The position numbers and the translations under genes are program-made. This document shows, piece by piece, positions 1 to 7,752 of a stretch of 32,110 nt of DNA (position 1 is its first letter; each line of letters starts with the position of its first letter). The notes under the pieces are model-generated. The model had not been told where the DNA came from, did not search any database, and saw only the letters and a program-made list of their open reading frames with translations. This DNA is from Robiginitomaculum sp. (GTDB taxonomy: Bacteria > Pseudomonadota > Alphaproteobacteria > Caulobacterales > Maricaulaceae): contig JALSHE010000012.1 in the NCBI GenBank assembly GCA_026982415.1, forward strand, positions 1 through 32,110, written 5' to 3'.

Positions 1-460
1 CCATAGAGGCCTTACTCCCGCACCAGCATATAGTTCGAATTTCCCGCAAATGATCCGCCAGCGCCAATAAAGCCGCACTGCCAGGGAATAGCTTACCCAT
101 GAAATCCGTGCGCAATCCATAACACAATACGGGAATACGCAACTCGTCCGTAACCTTACATAATTGCCAAACCTGCGCATCGCTTAAAAACTGCGCCTCG
201 TCAATCATCACGCAATCAATATGCTTCTCGGCATGTCGTGCAGAAATAGATGCAAATACATCCGTGTCACCCCCAAACAAATCGGCTTCTTTACCCAGCC
301 CAATCCGCGATGTAATCTGCCCGACCTTGGTCCGGTCATCCAGCGCCGCCGTCATAAGCAAAGTATGCATACCTTGTTCATGATAGTTATGGCTAGCCTG
401 CAAAAGCACAGTTGATTTACCTGCATTCATCGCAGAATAATTAAAGTATAATTTGGCCAA
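1..460 (-). CDS. tdk: Thymidine kinase (partial, C-terminus outside window)
   Basis: Phosphorylates thymidine to dTMP in nucleotide salvage, in the cytoplasm. Reading the minus strand from a TTG at 458-460 gives 153 residues before the window ends; the family is usually about 190-200 aa, so some 40 C-terminal residues are missing. Visible motifs are the P-loop MNAGKST (Lys15), the DDRTK segment, MIDEAQFL with the catalytic Glu at about 88, CYGLRTDF at about 113-120, and the start of the zinc-binding region (CWCG, 145-148). These are all hallmarks of the type II (TK1-like) family. TTG is chosen because GGAG lies 6 nt upstream and the protein then begins [14 protein letters not shown], as in homologues. 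It lies 45 bp downstream of the monooxygenase on the same strand, so it may be the last gene of that run. Confidence 0.95.
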   Translation of the reverse strand, partial: MAKLYFNYSAMNAGKSTVLLQASHNYHEQGMHTLLMTAALDDRTKVGQITSRIGLGKEADLFGGDTDVFASISARHAEKHIDCVMIDEAQFLSDAQVWQLCKVTDELRIPVLCYGLRTDFMGKLFPGSAALLALADHLREIRTICWCGSKASM

Positions 461-505
461 GTGATGCTCCGAATCTAATTGGGAGTTTCATATCACAGCA
501 AGCCC

Positions 506-1942
506 TTACTCAAAAGACATAACACCGTCGTTGATTTTGCCCCAGCGGATTGTTTTGTAGTCTTTGAGATAATTCTCTGGGTTGCGCCACGGCATCTCTT
601 TGCCTTGCTTGGGCAGAATATCCAAGGAGCGCAGGAAATATCCAGATTGCAAATTGACCAGTCGTTCAGTTTCAATATCACCGCTGAGTTTTGGCATGGC
701 GACTTCATAATTATGCTTGTCCATAAAATTCAGCAAGCGGGCAACATAGCCGCAGGTAAGATCTGCCTTGAGCGTCCACGAGGCATTGGTATAGCCAAAC
801 ACCGCCGCCATATTGGGCACATTGCCAAACATCATGCCTTTATAATTTATCAATTCGCCCGCGTGAATCTCTTTGTTGTCGATATATGTTTTAGCACCAC
901 CAAAAAACTGTAAATTCAGCCCCGTAGCTGGTATGATAATATCGGCGTCTATGGTAGCGCCGGATTTTAGCTTAACGCCCGTCTTGGTGAAGCGTTCAAT
1001 ATGATCGGTGACGATGGAGGCGGAGCCGTCCTTAAGCACATTAAACAAATCACTGTCCGGTATCAGGCACAGCCTTTGATCCCACGGATTATAGCTCGGA
1101 TTGAAATGCACATCCACATCAACACTATCGCCCAATTCTTCTTTGGCCATATTGCTTAGAAATTCGCGGACTTTCTCTGGTTTGGTACGGGCACGATGAA
1201 ACATGAAAATATTGAGCAGTACATTTTTGGTACGCGCCAAGCTATAGGCGAATTTTTGAGGGAATATTTTGCGCAATGTATTGGCAATTTTATCCGCTGC
1301 TGGACGGGTAAAGACATAGGTCGGGGAACGCTGTAGCATTGTGATATGCTTGGTCTCGCCCGCCATGGACGGTACAAGGGTAATGGCGGTAGCTCCACTA
1401 CCAATGACCAAAACAGTCTTATCCTTATAGTCTAAATCTTCTGGCCAGAATTGCGGTTGCACCACTTGGCCTTGATACTCATCATAGCCATCAAACTTGG
1501 GCAAATAGGCTTTGTCGTAATTATAATAACCAGTGCAAGAGAGCAGAAATTTGCAGCTTATCTGGAAATCACCACCTGCATTTGTAACATCAACGACCCA
1601 GTGCTTTTCCGCTGAAGACCAATTGACTTTGGTAACGCGGTGGCCGTAACGGATTTTCTTATCAACGCCGTATTCTTCGGAAGTTTCTTTGAGATAACGC
1701 AAAATTGACGCCGCGCTGGCAATATCATTGCCCTCCGTCCACGGACGAAAGGCATAGCCGAATGTGTACATATCCGAATCCGACCTGATGCCTGGATATT
1801 TAAATAAATCCCAAGTCCCGCCAAGATTGTCGCGTCTTTCTAAGACGGCAAAATTTTGTGCTGGACTGGTCATCGTCAAATGACATCCCGCCCCAATACC
1901 GGAAATCCCGGCACCAATAATCAATACATCAACATGTTCCAT
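506..1942 (-). CDS. EthA-like flavin monooxygenase (Baeyer-Villiger type), variant fingerprint
   Basis: Predicted FAD- and NADPH-dependent monooxygenase, cytosolic, 478 aa (EthA-type enzymes are about 490). The N-terminal Rossmann motif GAGISG (10-15) binds FAD, and GSGATA (181-186) is the second dinucleotide fold. Segments such as YPGIRSDSDMYTFGY, YNPWDQRLC, ATGLNLQ and GYTNASWTLKADL follow Mycobacterium EthA almost colinearly. The Baeyer-Villiger fingerprint FxGxxxHxxxWP is present as YQGQVVQPQFWP (156-167): the first Phe is Tyr and the conserved His is Gln (Gln162). The start at ATG 1942 aligns with EthA. A TTG ten codons upstream overlaps the preceding stop codon and is less likely. It follows the short-chain dehydrogenase in an apparent operon. 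The substrate (ketone, thioether or other) cannot be read from sequence. Confidence 0.88.
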   Translation of the reverse strand: MEHVDVLIIGAGISGIGAGCHLTMTSPAQNFAVLERRDNLGGTWDLFKYPGIRSDSDMYTFGYAFRPWTEGNDIASAASILRYLKETSEEYGVDKKIRYGHRVTKVNWSSAEKHWVVDVTNAGGDFQISCKFLLSCTGYYNYDKAYLPKFDGYDEYQGQVVQPQFWPEDLDYKDKTVLVIGSGATAITLVPSMAGETKHITMLQRSPTYVFTRPAADKIANTLRKIFPQKFAYSLARTKNVLLNIFMFHRARTKPEKVREFLSNMAKEELGDSVDVDVHFNPSYNPWDQRLCLIPDSDLFNVLKDGSASIVTDHIERFTKTGVKLKSGATIDADIIIPATGLNLQFFGGAKTYIDNKEIHAGELINYKGMMFGNVPNMAAVFGYTNASWTLKADLTCGYVARLLNFMDKHNYEVAMPKLSGDIETERLVNLQSGYFLRSLDILPKQGKEMPWRNPENYLKDYKTIRWGKINDGVMSFE

Positions 1943-1965
1943 AATACCCGAACCTACCACCTTAT

Positions 1966-2628
1966 CTACCAAGGTAATTCATACCCTTCCGCATGCCAGA
2001 ATGTGCCAGTGCTGTCTAGTGTTAGGGCATCCATGCGCTCTATCAGGCCTGCGGCGGCGGTGGCCGCATCGGTTAGACCATTGCCGCCCGTCATATTGGT
2101 GCGGACATAACCGGGATGCAGGAGTGCCACGGCTATCCCGCGCGGGCCTAGGTCGTGGGACAGATTGACCCCAGCCATATTGGCCGCTGCCTTGGACATA
2201 CGGTAGCCATAATTACCGCCGGACGAATTATCATCCAGTGAGCCAACCCTTGATGTGACAATCCCGACTTTGGCACCCGCGCCCAGATTACCGTTCAGGG
2301 CGTGCGTAACCCGTAAAGGCCCCAGCGCATTGACATCATATTGCGCCTGCATACGCGCGTAATCCAAAACATCAAAACTCTCACTGGTCAATATCCCGGC
2401 ATTATTGATTAACATGTCCAGTGGGCGATTACCGACCACCTGCGCCAATGCGGCAACACTGGCATCATCGGCCACATCAACATTTTCAATTATCTCACAA
2501 CCAACAGCCTGCAACTCTTCGCTGGGTTTTCGGCAAGTCGCCAACACCGCATCGCCGCGCGCAACATATTGCCGCGCCAACTCCAGCCCAATGCCTTGGT
2601 TCGTGCCTGTAATTAAAACTCTTGCCAT
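1966..2628 (-). CDS. Short-chain dehydrogenase/reductase (C-factor-like SDR)
   Basis: NAD(P)-dependent oxidoreductase of the classical SDR fold, 220 aa, cytosolic. The cofactor motif TGTNQGIG (7-14), the NNAG motif (about 74-77), an active-site Ser in VTSRVGSL and the catalytic YRMSK (Tyr-xxx-Lys) are all visible. LHPGYVRTNM after the active site is typical of the CsgA/C-factor-like branch. Its start overlaps the end of the upstream PLP-enzyme gene by 16 bp, and its stop codon falls just before the monooxygenase start, so all three are probably translated from one message. An alcohol/ketone interconversion feeding or draining the monooxygenase is conceivable, but that is inference from adjacency only. 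The substrate is unknown. Confidence 0.88.
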   Translation of the reverse strand: MARVLITGTNQGIGLELARQYVARGDAVLATCRKPSEELQAVGCEIIENVDVADDASVAALAQVVGNRPLDMLINNAGILTSESFDVLDYARMQAQYDVNALGPLRVTHALNGNLGAGAKVGIVTSRVGSLDDNSSGGNYGYRMSKAAANMAGVNLSHDLGPRGIAVALLHPGYVRTNMTGGNGLTDAATAAAGLIERMDALTLDSTGTFWHAEGYELPW

Positions 2629-3935
2629 TGTTTGCTCTTTTCTAATTTTTGATAAACACCGCGCAATGCGGCGTCTAAATCTGCGATTAAATCATCCGGA
2701 TGTTCCAAGCCTATTGAGATGCGGATTAGACCTTCTGTTAATCCGCCTTGTGCGCGAACATCTGCGGGGATGCCGGAATGGGTGGTAGATGCGGGGTGAC
2801 AAACGAGGCTTTCTGAACCACCGAGCGACACGGCAGACTTAAACAAAGACATGCCGTTTATGACTTTAAATGCATCTTGGCGTGTACCGTCTATGACGAA
2901 AGAAAATGTAGAGCCAGGGCCACTACATTGGCGCTTATAAACGGCTTGATAAGCGGCGTCCGTGACATGGTCTGGGTGCAGGACTTTGACCTTGCAATAA
3001 GGATTACTGGTCAGCCATGCCGCGACTTTCTCGCCGCTATCCGATGCCCGCTGCATACGAATGGACAGGGTTTCCAATGAGCGCGACAACATCCATGCCG
3101 TATTGGGGTCGAGATTCATGCCCATGGCATTGCGGATACCGCGCACAGCTTTGATGGCGGCACCATTGCCCATGACCGCACCTGCGATAAGGTCGGAATG
3201 GCCGCCGACATATTTGGTCAGGGAATACACAGCCAGATCAATGCCGCTCTTGACGGCTTGCTGAAACACGGGGCCGAGCAGAGTATTGTCGCATACTGTG
3301 ACGGGGCGAACTCCGGTTTCTTTTTCCAGCCTTTCTTGGGCATTTTTCAAAATTTCAAAATCAAAAACCGCATTGGTCGGATTGCCCGGCGTCTCCATAT
3401 AAATCATTTTCACCGGCCCCATTTTTTGAGCCTTCTTAATGGCCGCATCTAGACTGGCCGGATCGATACCGTCTTGGAACTCCACTGATTGAATACCAAA
3501 TTGTGAGAGTAGATTGCGGATAAGCGTTTCCGTACCGCCGTATATGGGCGAGCCGTGAACCAAGACATCACCGGGGCGTAGCACCGACAAAAGCGCACTG
3601 GAAATAGCGCCCATGCCGGACGCACAAACAACGCCCTCTTCCGCGCCCTCATACACGGCGAGACGGTCTTCGGTGATCTCTGCATTGGGGTGGTTAAAGC
3701 GCGAATAAATCAAGCCCGCTGCATCACCCGCAGGCAATGGTTTGCGCCCGGCCATGACGTCGAAAAATTCCTCGCCAGCTTCTGCGTTGGGAAAAGCAAA
3801 TGTCGAGGTCAGAAACACCGGTTGCTTCACCGAACCCTCCGACAACATAGGGTCATAACCATAGCCCATCATCAGGGTTTCAGGATGCAGTTGGTGATTG
3901 CCGATTTTGGTTTTATTGTTGATGACTTTTTTCAT
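2613..3935 (-). CDS. Cystathionine gamma-synthase / methionine gamma-lyase family PLP enzyme
   Basis: Pyridoxal-phosphate enzyme of the Cys/Met metabolism family, 440 aa, somewhat longer than the usual 380-400. The PLP lysine sits in SLTKYVGGHSD (Lys241), with Asp216 (VCDNTLL) for the pyridine nitrogen, SPIYGGTETL (Tyr132) stacking on the ring, the YSRFNHPN cofactor loop (77-84) and the C-terminal GLEHPDDLIADL signature. An N-terminal extension (about residues 1-20) and an insert near 62-75 explain the length. The start has AGGA 7 nt upstream. Only 9 bp separate it from the epimerase stop, and it overlaps the SDR start by 16 bp. Sequence alone does not separate gamma-synthase, gamma-lyase and O-acylhomoserine sulfhydrylase activities, so no gene symbol is given. 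Confidence 0.9.
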   Translation of the reverse strand: MKKVINNKTKIGNHQLHPETLMMGYGYDPMLSEGSVKQPVFLTSTFAFPNAEAGEEFFDVMAGRKPLPAGDAAGLIYSRFNHPNAEITEDRLAVYEGAEEGVVCASGMGAISSALLSVLRPGDVLVHGSPIYGGTETLIRNLLSQFGIQSVEFQDGIDPASLDAAIKKAQKMGPVKMIYMETPGNPTNAVFDFEILKNAQERLEKETGVRPVTVCDNTLLGPVFQQAVKSGIDLAVYSLTKYVGGHSDLIAGAVMGNGAAIKAVRGIRNAMGMNLDPNTAWMLSRSLETLSIRMQRASDSGEKVAAWLTSNPYCKVKVLHPDHVTDAAYQAVYKRQCSGPGSTFSFVIDGTRQDAFKVINGMSLFKSAVSLGGSESLVCHPASTTHSGIPADVRAQGGLTEGLIRISIGLEHPDDLIADLDAALRGVYQKLEKSKQWQEF

Positions 3936-3944
3936 TTTGAATTC

Positions 3945-4913
3945 CTATATGTTGTAGAACTTTTTATACCAATCGACAAACACCGGAATGCCTTGGTCAA
4001 TGGTGGTTTTGGGGCTGTAGCCGAAGGCGGCTTTCGCCTTGGAAATATCGGCAAATGTTTTGGAGACATCACCCATTTGTTTGGACATAAAGTTTTTCTT
4101 AGCCTCCTGCCCGCAAGCTTTCTCGACCGCATGTACCAAATCCATGAGTGGAGTCGGCGTGGAGTTTCCGAGATTGTAAACTTCGTGGGGCACGTCGGCG
4201 GTCGGAGGTGTGTCAACAATGCAGGTCAGTGCGTTGGTAATATCGTCGATATAGGTAAAATCGCGGGACATCTCCCCAGCGGCAAATATGTCTATCGTCT
4301 CGCCTCTCAAAATCTTCTCGGTGAAAATCCAATAGGCCATATCAGGCCGTCCCCACGCACCGTAGACCGTAAAGAACCTGAGACCCGTCAACGGTATCCC
4401 GTACAAATGGGCATAGCTTTGGGAGATCATCTCGCCGCTAATTTTAGTCGCTGAATATAGCGATACAGGCTTAATCACCGGATCAATTTCGCTAAACGGC
4501 CCGTCGGCGCGGTCGCCATAAACAGATGAACTGGAGGCATAGGCCATGTGCTTCAGGTCTTTAGCAGCGCGGGCAAATTCCAAAACATTGAGATAGCCCG
4601 TGAGATTAGAGCGCATATAAGCACGCGGGTTTTCAATGGAATAGCGCACGCCGGCTTGGGCTGCCAGATTAACAATATGGGTGATAGCGTCCGGCGACAC
4701 GGCTTTTTCCAGCGCACCATCATCCGCCAAATCAAGCTGGGCGAAACGGAACCGCTCAAATCCAGCCAAACGCTCTAACCGCGCATGTTTAATCATCGGG
4801 TCATAGTAATCATTGAGATTATCCACACCCACAACCTGCTCACCCTGCGAAAGCAAAGCGAGACAAAGATTATGGCCGATAAATCCGGCAGCACCTGTCA
4901 CGAGAATAGTCAT
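3945..4913 (-). CDS. UDP-glucuronate 4-epimerase-like NAD-dependent sugar epimerase
   Basis: Extended SDR enzyme, 322 aa, predicted to interconvert UDP-glucuronate and UDP-galacturonate for surface polysaccharide synthesis in the cytoplasm. The NAD motif GAAGFIG (7-13), the VDNLNDYYDP segment (30-39) characteristic of UDP-glucuronate 4-epimerases, AAQAGVRYSIENP, the Ser cluster before VYG (about 127-132) and the catalytic YSATK (Tyr153, Lys157) are all present. The length is close to the family norm of about 325-350 aa. The start has no clear Shine-Dalgarno sequence, but upstream sequence offers no better choice. It is the first gene of the minus-strand run ending in tdk and is divergent from the peroxiredoxin across 205 bp. 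No other polysaccharide genes lie next to it, which is unusual for this enzyme. Confidence 0.9.
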   Translation of the reverse strand: MTILVTGAAGFIGHNLCLALLSQGEQVVGVDNLNDYYDPMIKHARLERLAGFERFRFAQLDLADDGALEKAVSPDAITHIVNLAAQAGVRYSIENPRAYMRSNLTGYLNVLEFARAAKDLKHMAYASSSSVYGDRADGPFSEIDPVIKPVSLYSATKISGEMISQSYAHLYGIPLTGLRFFTVYGAWGRPDMAYWIFTEKILRGETIDIFAAGEMSRDFTYIDDITNALTCIVDTPPTADVPHEVYNLGNSTPTPLMDLVHAVEKACGQEAKKNFMSKQMGDVSKTFADISKAKAAFGYSPKTTIDQGIPVFVDWYKKFYNI

Positions 4914-5057
4914 AGGGTTTGTTTAGCGGAAAATACCAGAAACGATAGTGTAATTTATAAAATCATATATTAGGATCAGGACCTATTAATTTCACTGTTT
5001 CTGCTGACCGTGGTGTTTAATGTTGTGTGATTTTTTGCCCCAGCTCCAGTTTTATCC

Positions 5058-5085
5058 TTGCATCAAGTCCAATACTCACTATACC
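5058..5085 (+). promoter_or_regulatory. Putative sigma-70 type promoter of the peroxiredoxin
   Basis: TTGCAT (5058-5063) and TATACC (5080-5085) are separated by 16 bp, four of six matches to each consensus hexamer. The predicted start of transcription, about 5091-5093, falls inside the palindrome at 5089-5105. This arrangement would let a repressor bound there block initiation. Confidence 0.5.
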
Positions 5086-5088
5086 CAC

Positions 5089-5105
5089 ATTAGAATCATT
5101 CTAAT
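5089..5105. promoter_or_regulatory. Fur-family (Irr/PerR-like) 7-1-7 operator
   Basis: ATTAGAATCATTCTAAT is a perfect palindrome around a central C. Its core TTAGAAT-C-ATTCTAA has the 7-1-7 layout of Fur-family boxes and resembles the alphaproteobacterial iron control element bound by Irr (TTTAGAA-N3-TTCTAAA type) as well as the PerR box. It overlaps the predicted transcription start and ends 13 bp before the start codon at 5119. Which Fur-family protein binds cannot be decided here; no such gene lies in the window. Confidence 0.6.
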
Positions 5106-5118
5106 TATGGAGAATCCT

Positions 5119-5643
5119 ATGCCTACCCACGTCCCTAATGTAACATTTATGACCCGTGTCCGCGATGAAAGCATTGGCGGTGACAATCCGTTCAAATGGT
5201 TGCCACTAACATCTGATGATATTTTCAAGGGCAAGAAAGTTGTTTTATTTTCTCTGCCCGGCGCATTTACACCGACTTGTTCAACTTCGCATTTACCGCG
5301 TTACGAAGAATTATACGACGACTTTAAAGCCCAAGGTATTGACGAAATCATTTGCCTGTCGGTCAATGATGCGTTCGTCATGTATCAGTGGGGTCTCAGC
5401 CAAAACCGCAAAAACGTATTCTTACTCCCAGACGGTAGCGGCACATTTACCCGTCAAATGGGTGCATTGGTCGATAAGGACAATGTCGGCTTTGGCATGA
5501 GGTCATGGCGTTATTCCATGCTTGTAGAAGACACCAAAATCACAAAAATGTTCTCCGAAGAAGGCTTCGAGGATAATTGTCCAAGCGACCCATTTGAGGT
5601 CTCGGATGCCGATACTATGCTGGCATATCTGAAAGGACGGTAA
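5119..5643 (+). CDS. Peroxiredoxin, Prx5 / hybrid-type
   Basis: Thiol peroxidase reducing hydrogen peroxide and organic peroxides, cytosolic, 174 aa. The peroxidatic cysteine is Cys54 in PGAFTPTCS. Cys79 (IICLSVND) is the second position common in Prx5 proteins, and SLPGAFTPTCS, SVNDAFVM, RSWRYSMLV and DPFEVSDADTML match the peroxidase part of the Haemophilus Prx-Grx hybrid closely. No glutaredoxin domain follows. A third cysteine (Cys154, EDNCPSDPF) could be a resolving residue, giving atypical two-Cys chemistry. The ATG at 5119 is chosen because GGAG sits 6 nt upstream; an ATG four codons earlier and one near 5020 would read through the promoter and operator. The palindromic operator at the promoter suggests control by a Fur-family regulator sensing iron or peroxide. 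Confidence 0.92.
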   Translation: MPTHVPNVTFMTRVRDESIGGDNPFKWLPLTSDDIFKGKKVVLFSLPGAFTPTCSTSHLPRYEELYDDFKAQGIDEIICLSVNDAFVMYQWGLSQNRKNVFLLPDGSGTFTRQMGALVDKDNVGFGMRSWRYSMLVEDTKITKMFSEEGFEDNCPSDPFEVSDADTMLAYLKGR

Positions 5644-5663
5644 GTCCTACCTTAAAACCACAT

Positions 5664-5696
5664 AAAGCGCATACCCTTATTGGGTGTGCGCTTTTT
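5664..5696. terminator. Bidirectional rho-independent terminator
   Basis: AAAGCGCATACCC and GGGTGTGCGCTTT pair over 13 positions (one G-U) around a 5-nt loop and are flanked by T-runs in the plus and A-runs in the minus direction. It lies between the convergent peroxiredoxin and acyl-ACP synthetase genes and reaches to the synthetase stop codon, so it can serve both. Confidence 0.85.
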
Positions 5697-7245
5697 ATTC
5701 TAATGTTTCCAGTAGCTTAGCTGAACCACTGAAATCAACTTTACCCGTTCCCAAGAGCGGAATTTCATCGACGACAAATACTTTACGCGGTATGGACAGT
5801 TCCGAGACCCCGTGGTTTTGCGCCCATGTGCGGATGTCGGTACGGTTAGCCTCTTTGCAATCGGATATGAGGACGATTTGCTCGCCCTTTTTCGGATCTG
5901 GACGAATGAGAGCGACATGTTGATTGTCCGGCCAAACCGCACTGGCACAGTTTTCCACCACCGCCAGAGACACTGTTTCACCGCCAATATTGGCAAAGCG
6001 TTTCACCCGTCCGCGAATAGCGATATAGCCGTCTTCGTCGATTTCGACAACATCACCCGTATCGTGCCAACCACCCTCAAGCGGTTGAATAACACCAGGG
6101 TTATCCGTTGTTATATAGCCCATCATCACATTAGGGCCACGCACAAATAACCTGCCGCCGCGCTCAATACCCGGGACGGGTTCAATACGGTGTTCCATGC
6201 CCGGCATAATATGCCCAACCGTGCCAGAACGATTGGCAGTGGGTTGGTTGACCGCGAGGACGGGCGATGTTTCAGTGACGCCGTAACCTTCCAAAATTTG
6301 CATATCAAATTTCTTACGCACGAAAGCACGGGTTTCGTCGCGCACTTGCTCGGCTCCGCATACACAGAACCTAAGCCCCGAAAGCTCGTCGCCCTTACTA
6401 GCGCGGGCATAGCGGCTGAGGAAGGTATCCGTGGCAAACATAACTGTCGTGCCCATAGCCTTGATCCGCTCGGGAATCATTTTGACGTGTAATGGTGATG
6501 GATAAAGAGCCACTTTAACCCCGGAAAACAACGGCAAGAGCGCCCCACCCGTCAAGCCAAAACAGTGAAATGTCGGCAAGGGGTTAAACATAACATCGGT
6601 TTCAGGGTAAATCTCATCAATATGCGCCCGGATTTGCTCCACATTAGCCACCAGGTTTTTATGGGAAAGCGCCACGCCTTTCGGGTCGCCTTCTGTGCCG
6701 GATGTAAACAAGATAACCGCTTCTTTTTTATGGGACAGCTTGGCCATGAACAGGGTTGGCATAAGCGACCCCAACACAGCTACAATCTTGTTTTTCTTGG
6801 TCATATTATCGCGAACATCTTCCAGATAGACGAACTCAACATGGGGTGACAATTTTTCTATAAGTGGTTCTAGTTGCCCAATTTTGATAAAGCGGTGAGC
6901 GGTAATAACTTTGGTAACCTCGGCGGCTTTGAAAGCGGCTAATAGATTGTGGGCGCCGGCAGTAAAGTTGAGCATGGCTGGTATACGCCCGGCAGCTTGC
7001 AGAGCAAAAAACGAGAGAATACTTCCGGCTCCGGTCGGCAGTAAAATACCGACTTTTTCCTTTGGCTTTGTCATGGCTTTAAACGCACTACCCAGCGCAA
7101 AAGACGCCCGCACCATGTCAGTATAGGTCAAAACCCGATCATCAGCGTCAATGATGATTTCTTTCTTACCACCAAATTCACGCCGCGCCCGCAATAATGC
7201 GCCAAAGACGGAAATATGTGAGCGACTTTCCTTAAACTTACCCAT
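5695..7245 (-). CDS. Stand-alone Aas-type acyl-ACP / acyl-CoA synthetase (AMP-binding)
   Basis: ANL-superfamily adenylate-forming ligase, 516 aa. It shows the P-loop-like FTSGTEGDPKG (180-190), GYGVTETSPV, GWHDTGDVVEIDEDGYIAIRG, the hinge RVKRFANIGGE and a C-terminal GTGKVD with the catalytic Lys. Long stretches (ANVEQI, YPSPLH, ILEGYGVTE, PGMEHRIEPVPGIE, GVSELSIPR) track the C-terminal synthetase domain of E. coli Aas, the bifunctional 2-acylglycerophosphoethanolamine acyltransferase/acyl-ACP synthetase. The N-terminal acyltransferase domain (HxxxxD motif) is absent here, so this is the synthetase part alone and could serve fatty-acid or lysophospholipid recycling. AAGGGA lies upstream of the ATG. 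It sits 43 bp downstream of the Hpt gene on the same strand and may be co-transcribed with it. Confidence 0.88.
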   Translation of the reverse strand: MGKFKESRSHISVFGALLRARREFGGKKEIIIDADDRVLTYTDMVRASFALGSAFKAMTKPKEKVGILLPTGAGSILSFFALQAAGRIPAMLNFTAGAHNLLAAFKAAEVTKVITAHRFIKIGQLEPLIEKLSPHVEFVYLEDVRDNMTKKNKIVAVLGSLMPTLFMAKLSHKKEAVILFTSGTEGDPKGVALSHKNLVANVEQIRAHIDEIYPETDVMFNPLPTFHCFGLTGGALLPLFSGVKVALYPSPLHVKMIPERIKAMGTTVMFATDTFLSRYARASKGDELSGLRFCVCGAEQVRDETRAFVRKKFDMQILEGYGVTETSPVLAVNQPTANRSGTVGHIMPGMEHRIEPVPGIERGGRLFVRGPNVMMGYITTDNPGVIQPLEGGWHDTGDVVEIDEDGYIAIRGRVKRFANIGGETVSLAVVENCASAVWPDNQHVALIRPDPKKGEQIVLISDCKEANRTDIRTWAQNHGVSELSIPRKVFVVDEIPLLGTGKVDFSGSAKLLETLE

Positions 7246-7288
7246 AATTATCCCTTATTGTTTCAATAATTGTCAACAGACCCTAAGC

Positions 7289-7651
7289 TTATGAACGCAT
7301 AGAGGCAAGGGTTTGGCGGTATTCCCACCTGCCTATTTCAATGAGTGCTTTCTCGATAGAGAATTTCACATCATGTATATGGGCTGACCGCACTTCTATT
7401 CCGCCTTTTTCGCCTTTCAGCCCCTCGCCTTTTTCGCATAGTTCTGCGAGTTTATGGGCGCCTATAGCGCGGGCAGAACCTTTTAGGGAGTGCATTATTG
7501 CCCCCCAACTCTCGTCGTCCGCATCAGGGGTCATACCGCGTGACCACATCTCGACCTGATTTTTGAACAAGCCAAACACCTCTTTGGTCAATTCAATATC
7601 ATCGCCGAGATATTGCTTAATATGCTCAAAATCTATTTCCGTGTCTCTCAT
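7289..7651 (-). CDS. Hpt-domain histidine phosphotransfer protein
   Basis: Small single-domain phosphotransfer protein, 120 aa, cytosolic. The Hpt signature is AIMHSLKGSARAIGAHKLAELCEKGE, given here in parts: HSLKGSA with the phosphoacceptor His54, followed by the helix IGAHKLAELC. The rest is predicted four-helix bundle. It would relay phosphate between a hybrid kinase receiver domain and a downstream response regulator; neither partner lies in the window. GGGGG precedes the ATG at the right distance. The stop is 43 bp upstream of the acyl-ACP synthetase start and no terminator is visible between them. Confidence 0.85.
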   Translation of the reverse strand: MRDTEIDFEHIKQYLGDDIELTKEVFGLFKNQVEMWSRGMTPDADDESWGAIMHSLKGSARAIGAHKLAELCEKGEGLKGEKGGIEVRSAHIHDVKFSIEKALIEIGRWEYRQTLASMRS

Positions 7652-7752
7652 AGCCCCCTCTTACATTTATTAACCCCAGATGAACACCCCTTTCAGACAG
7701 CTTTCAACAGCTAATGGCTAAGAGAGAGACAACTGCAACAAAGGAGTCGATT

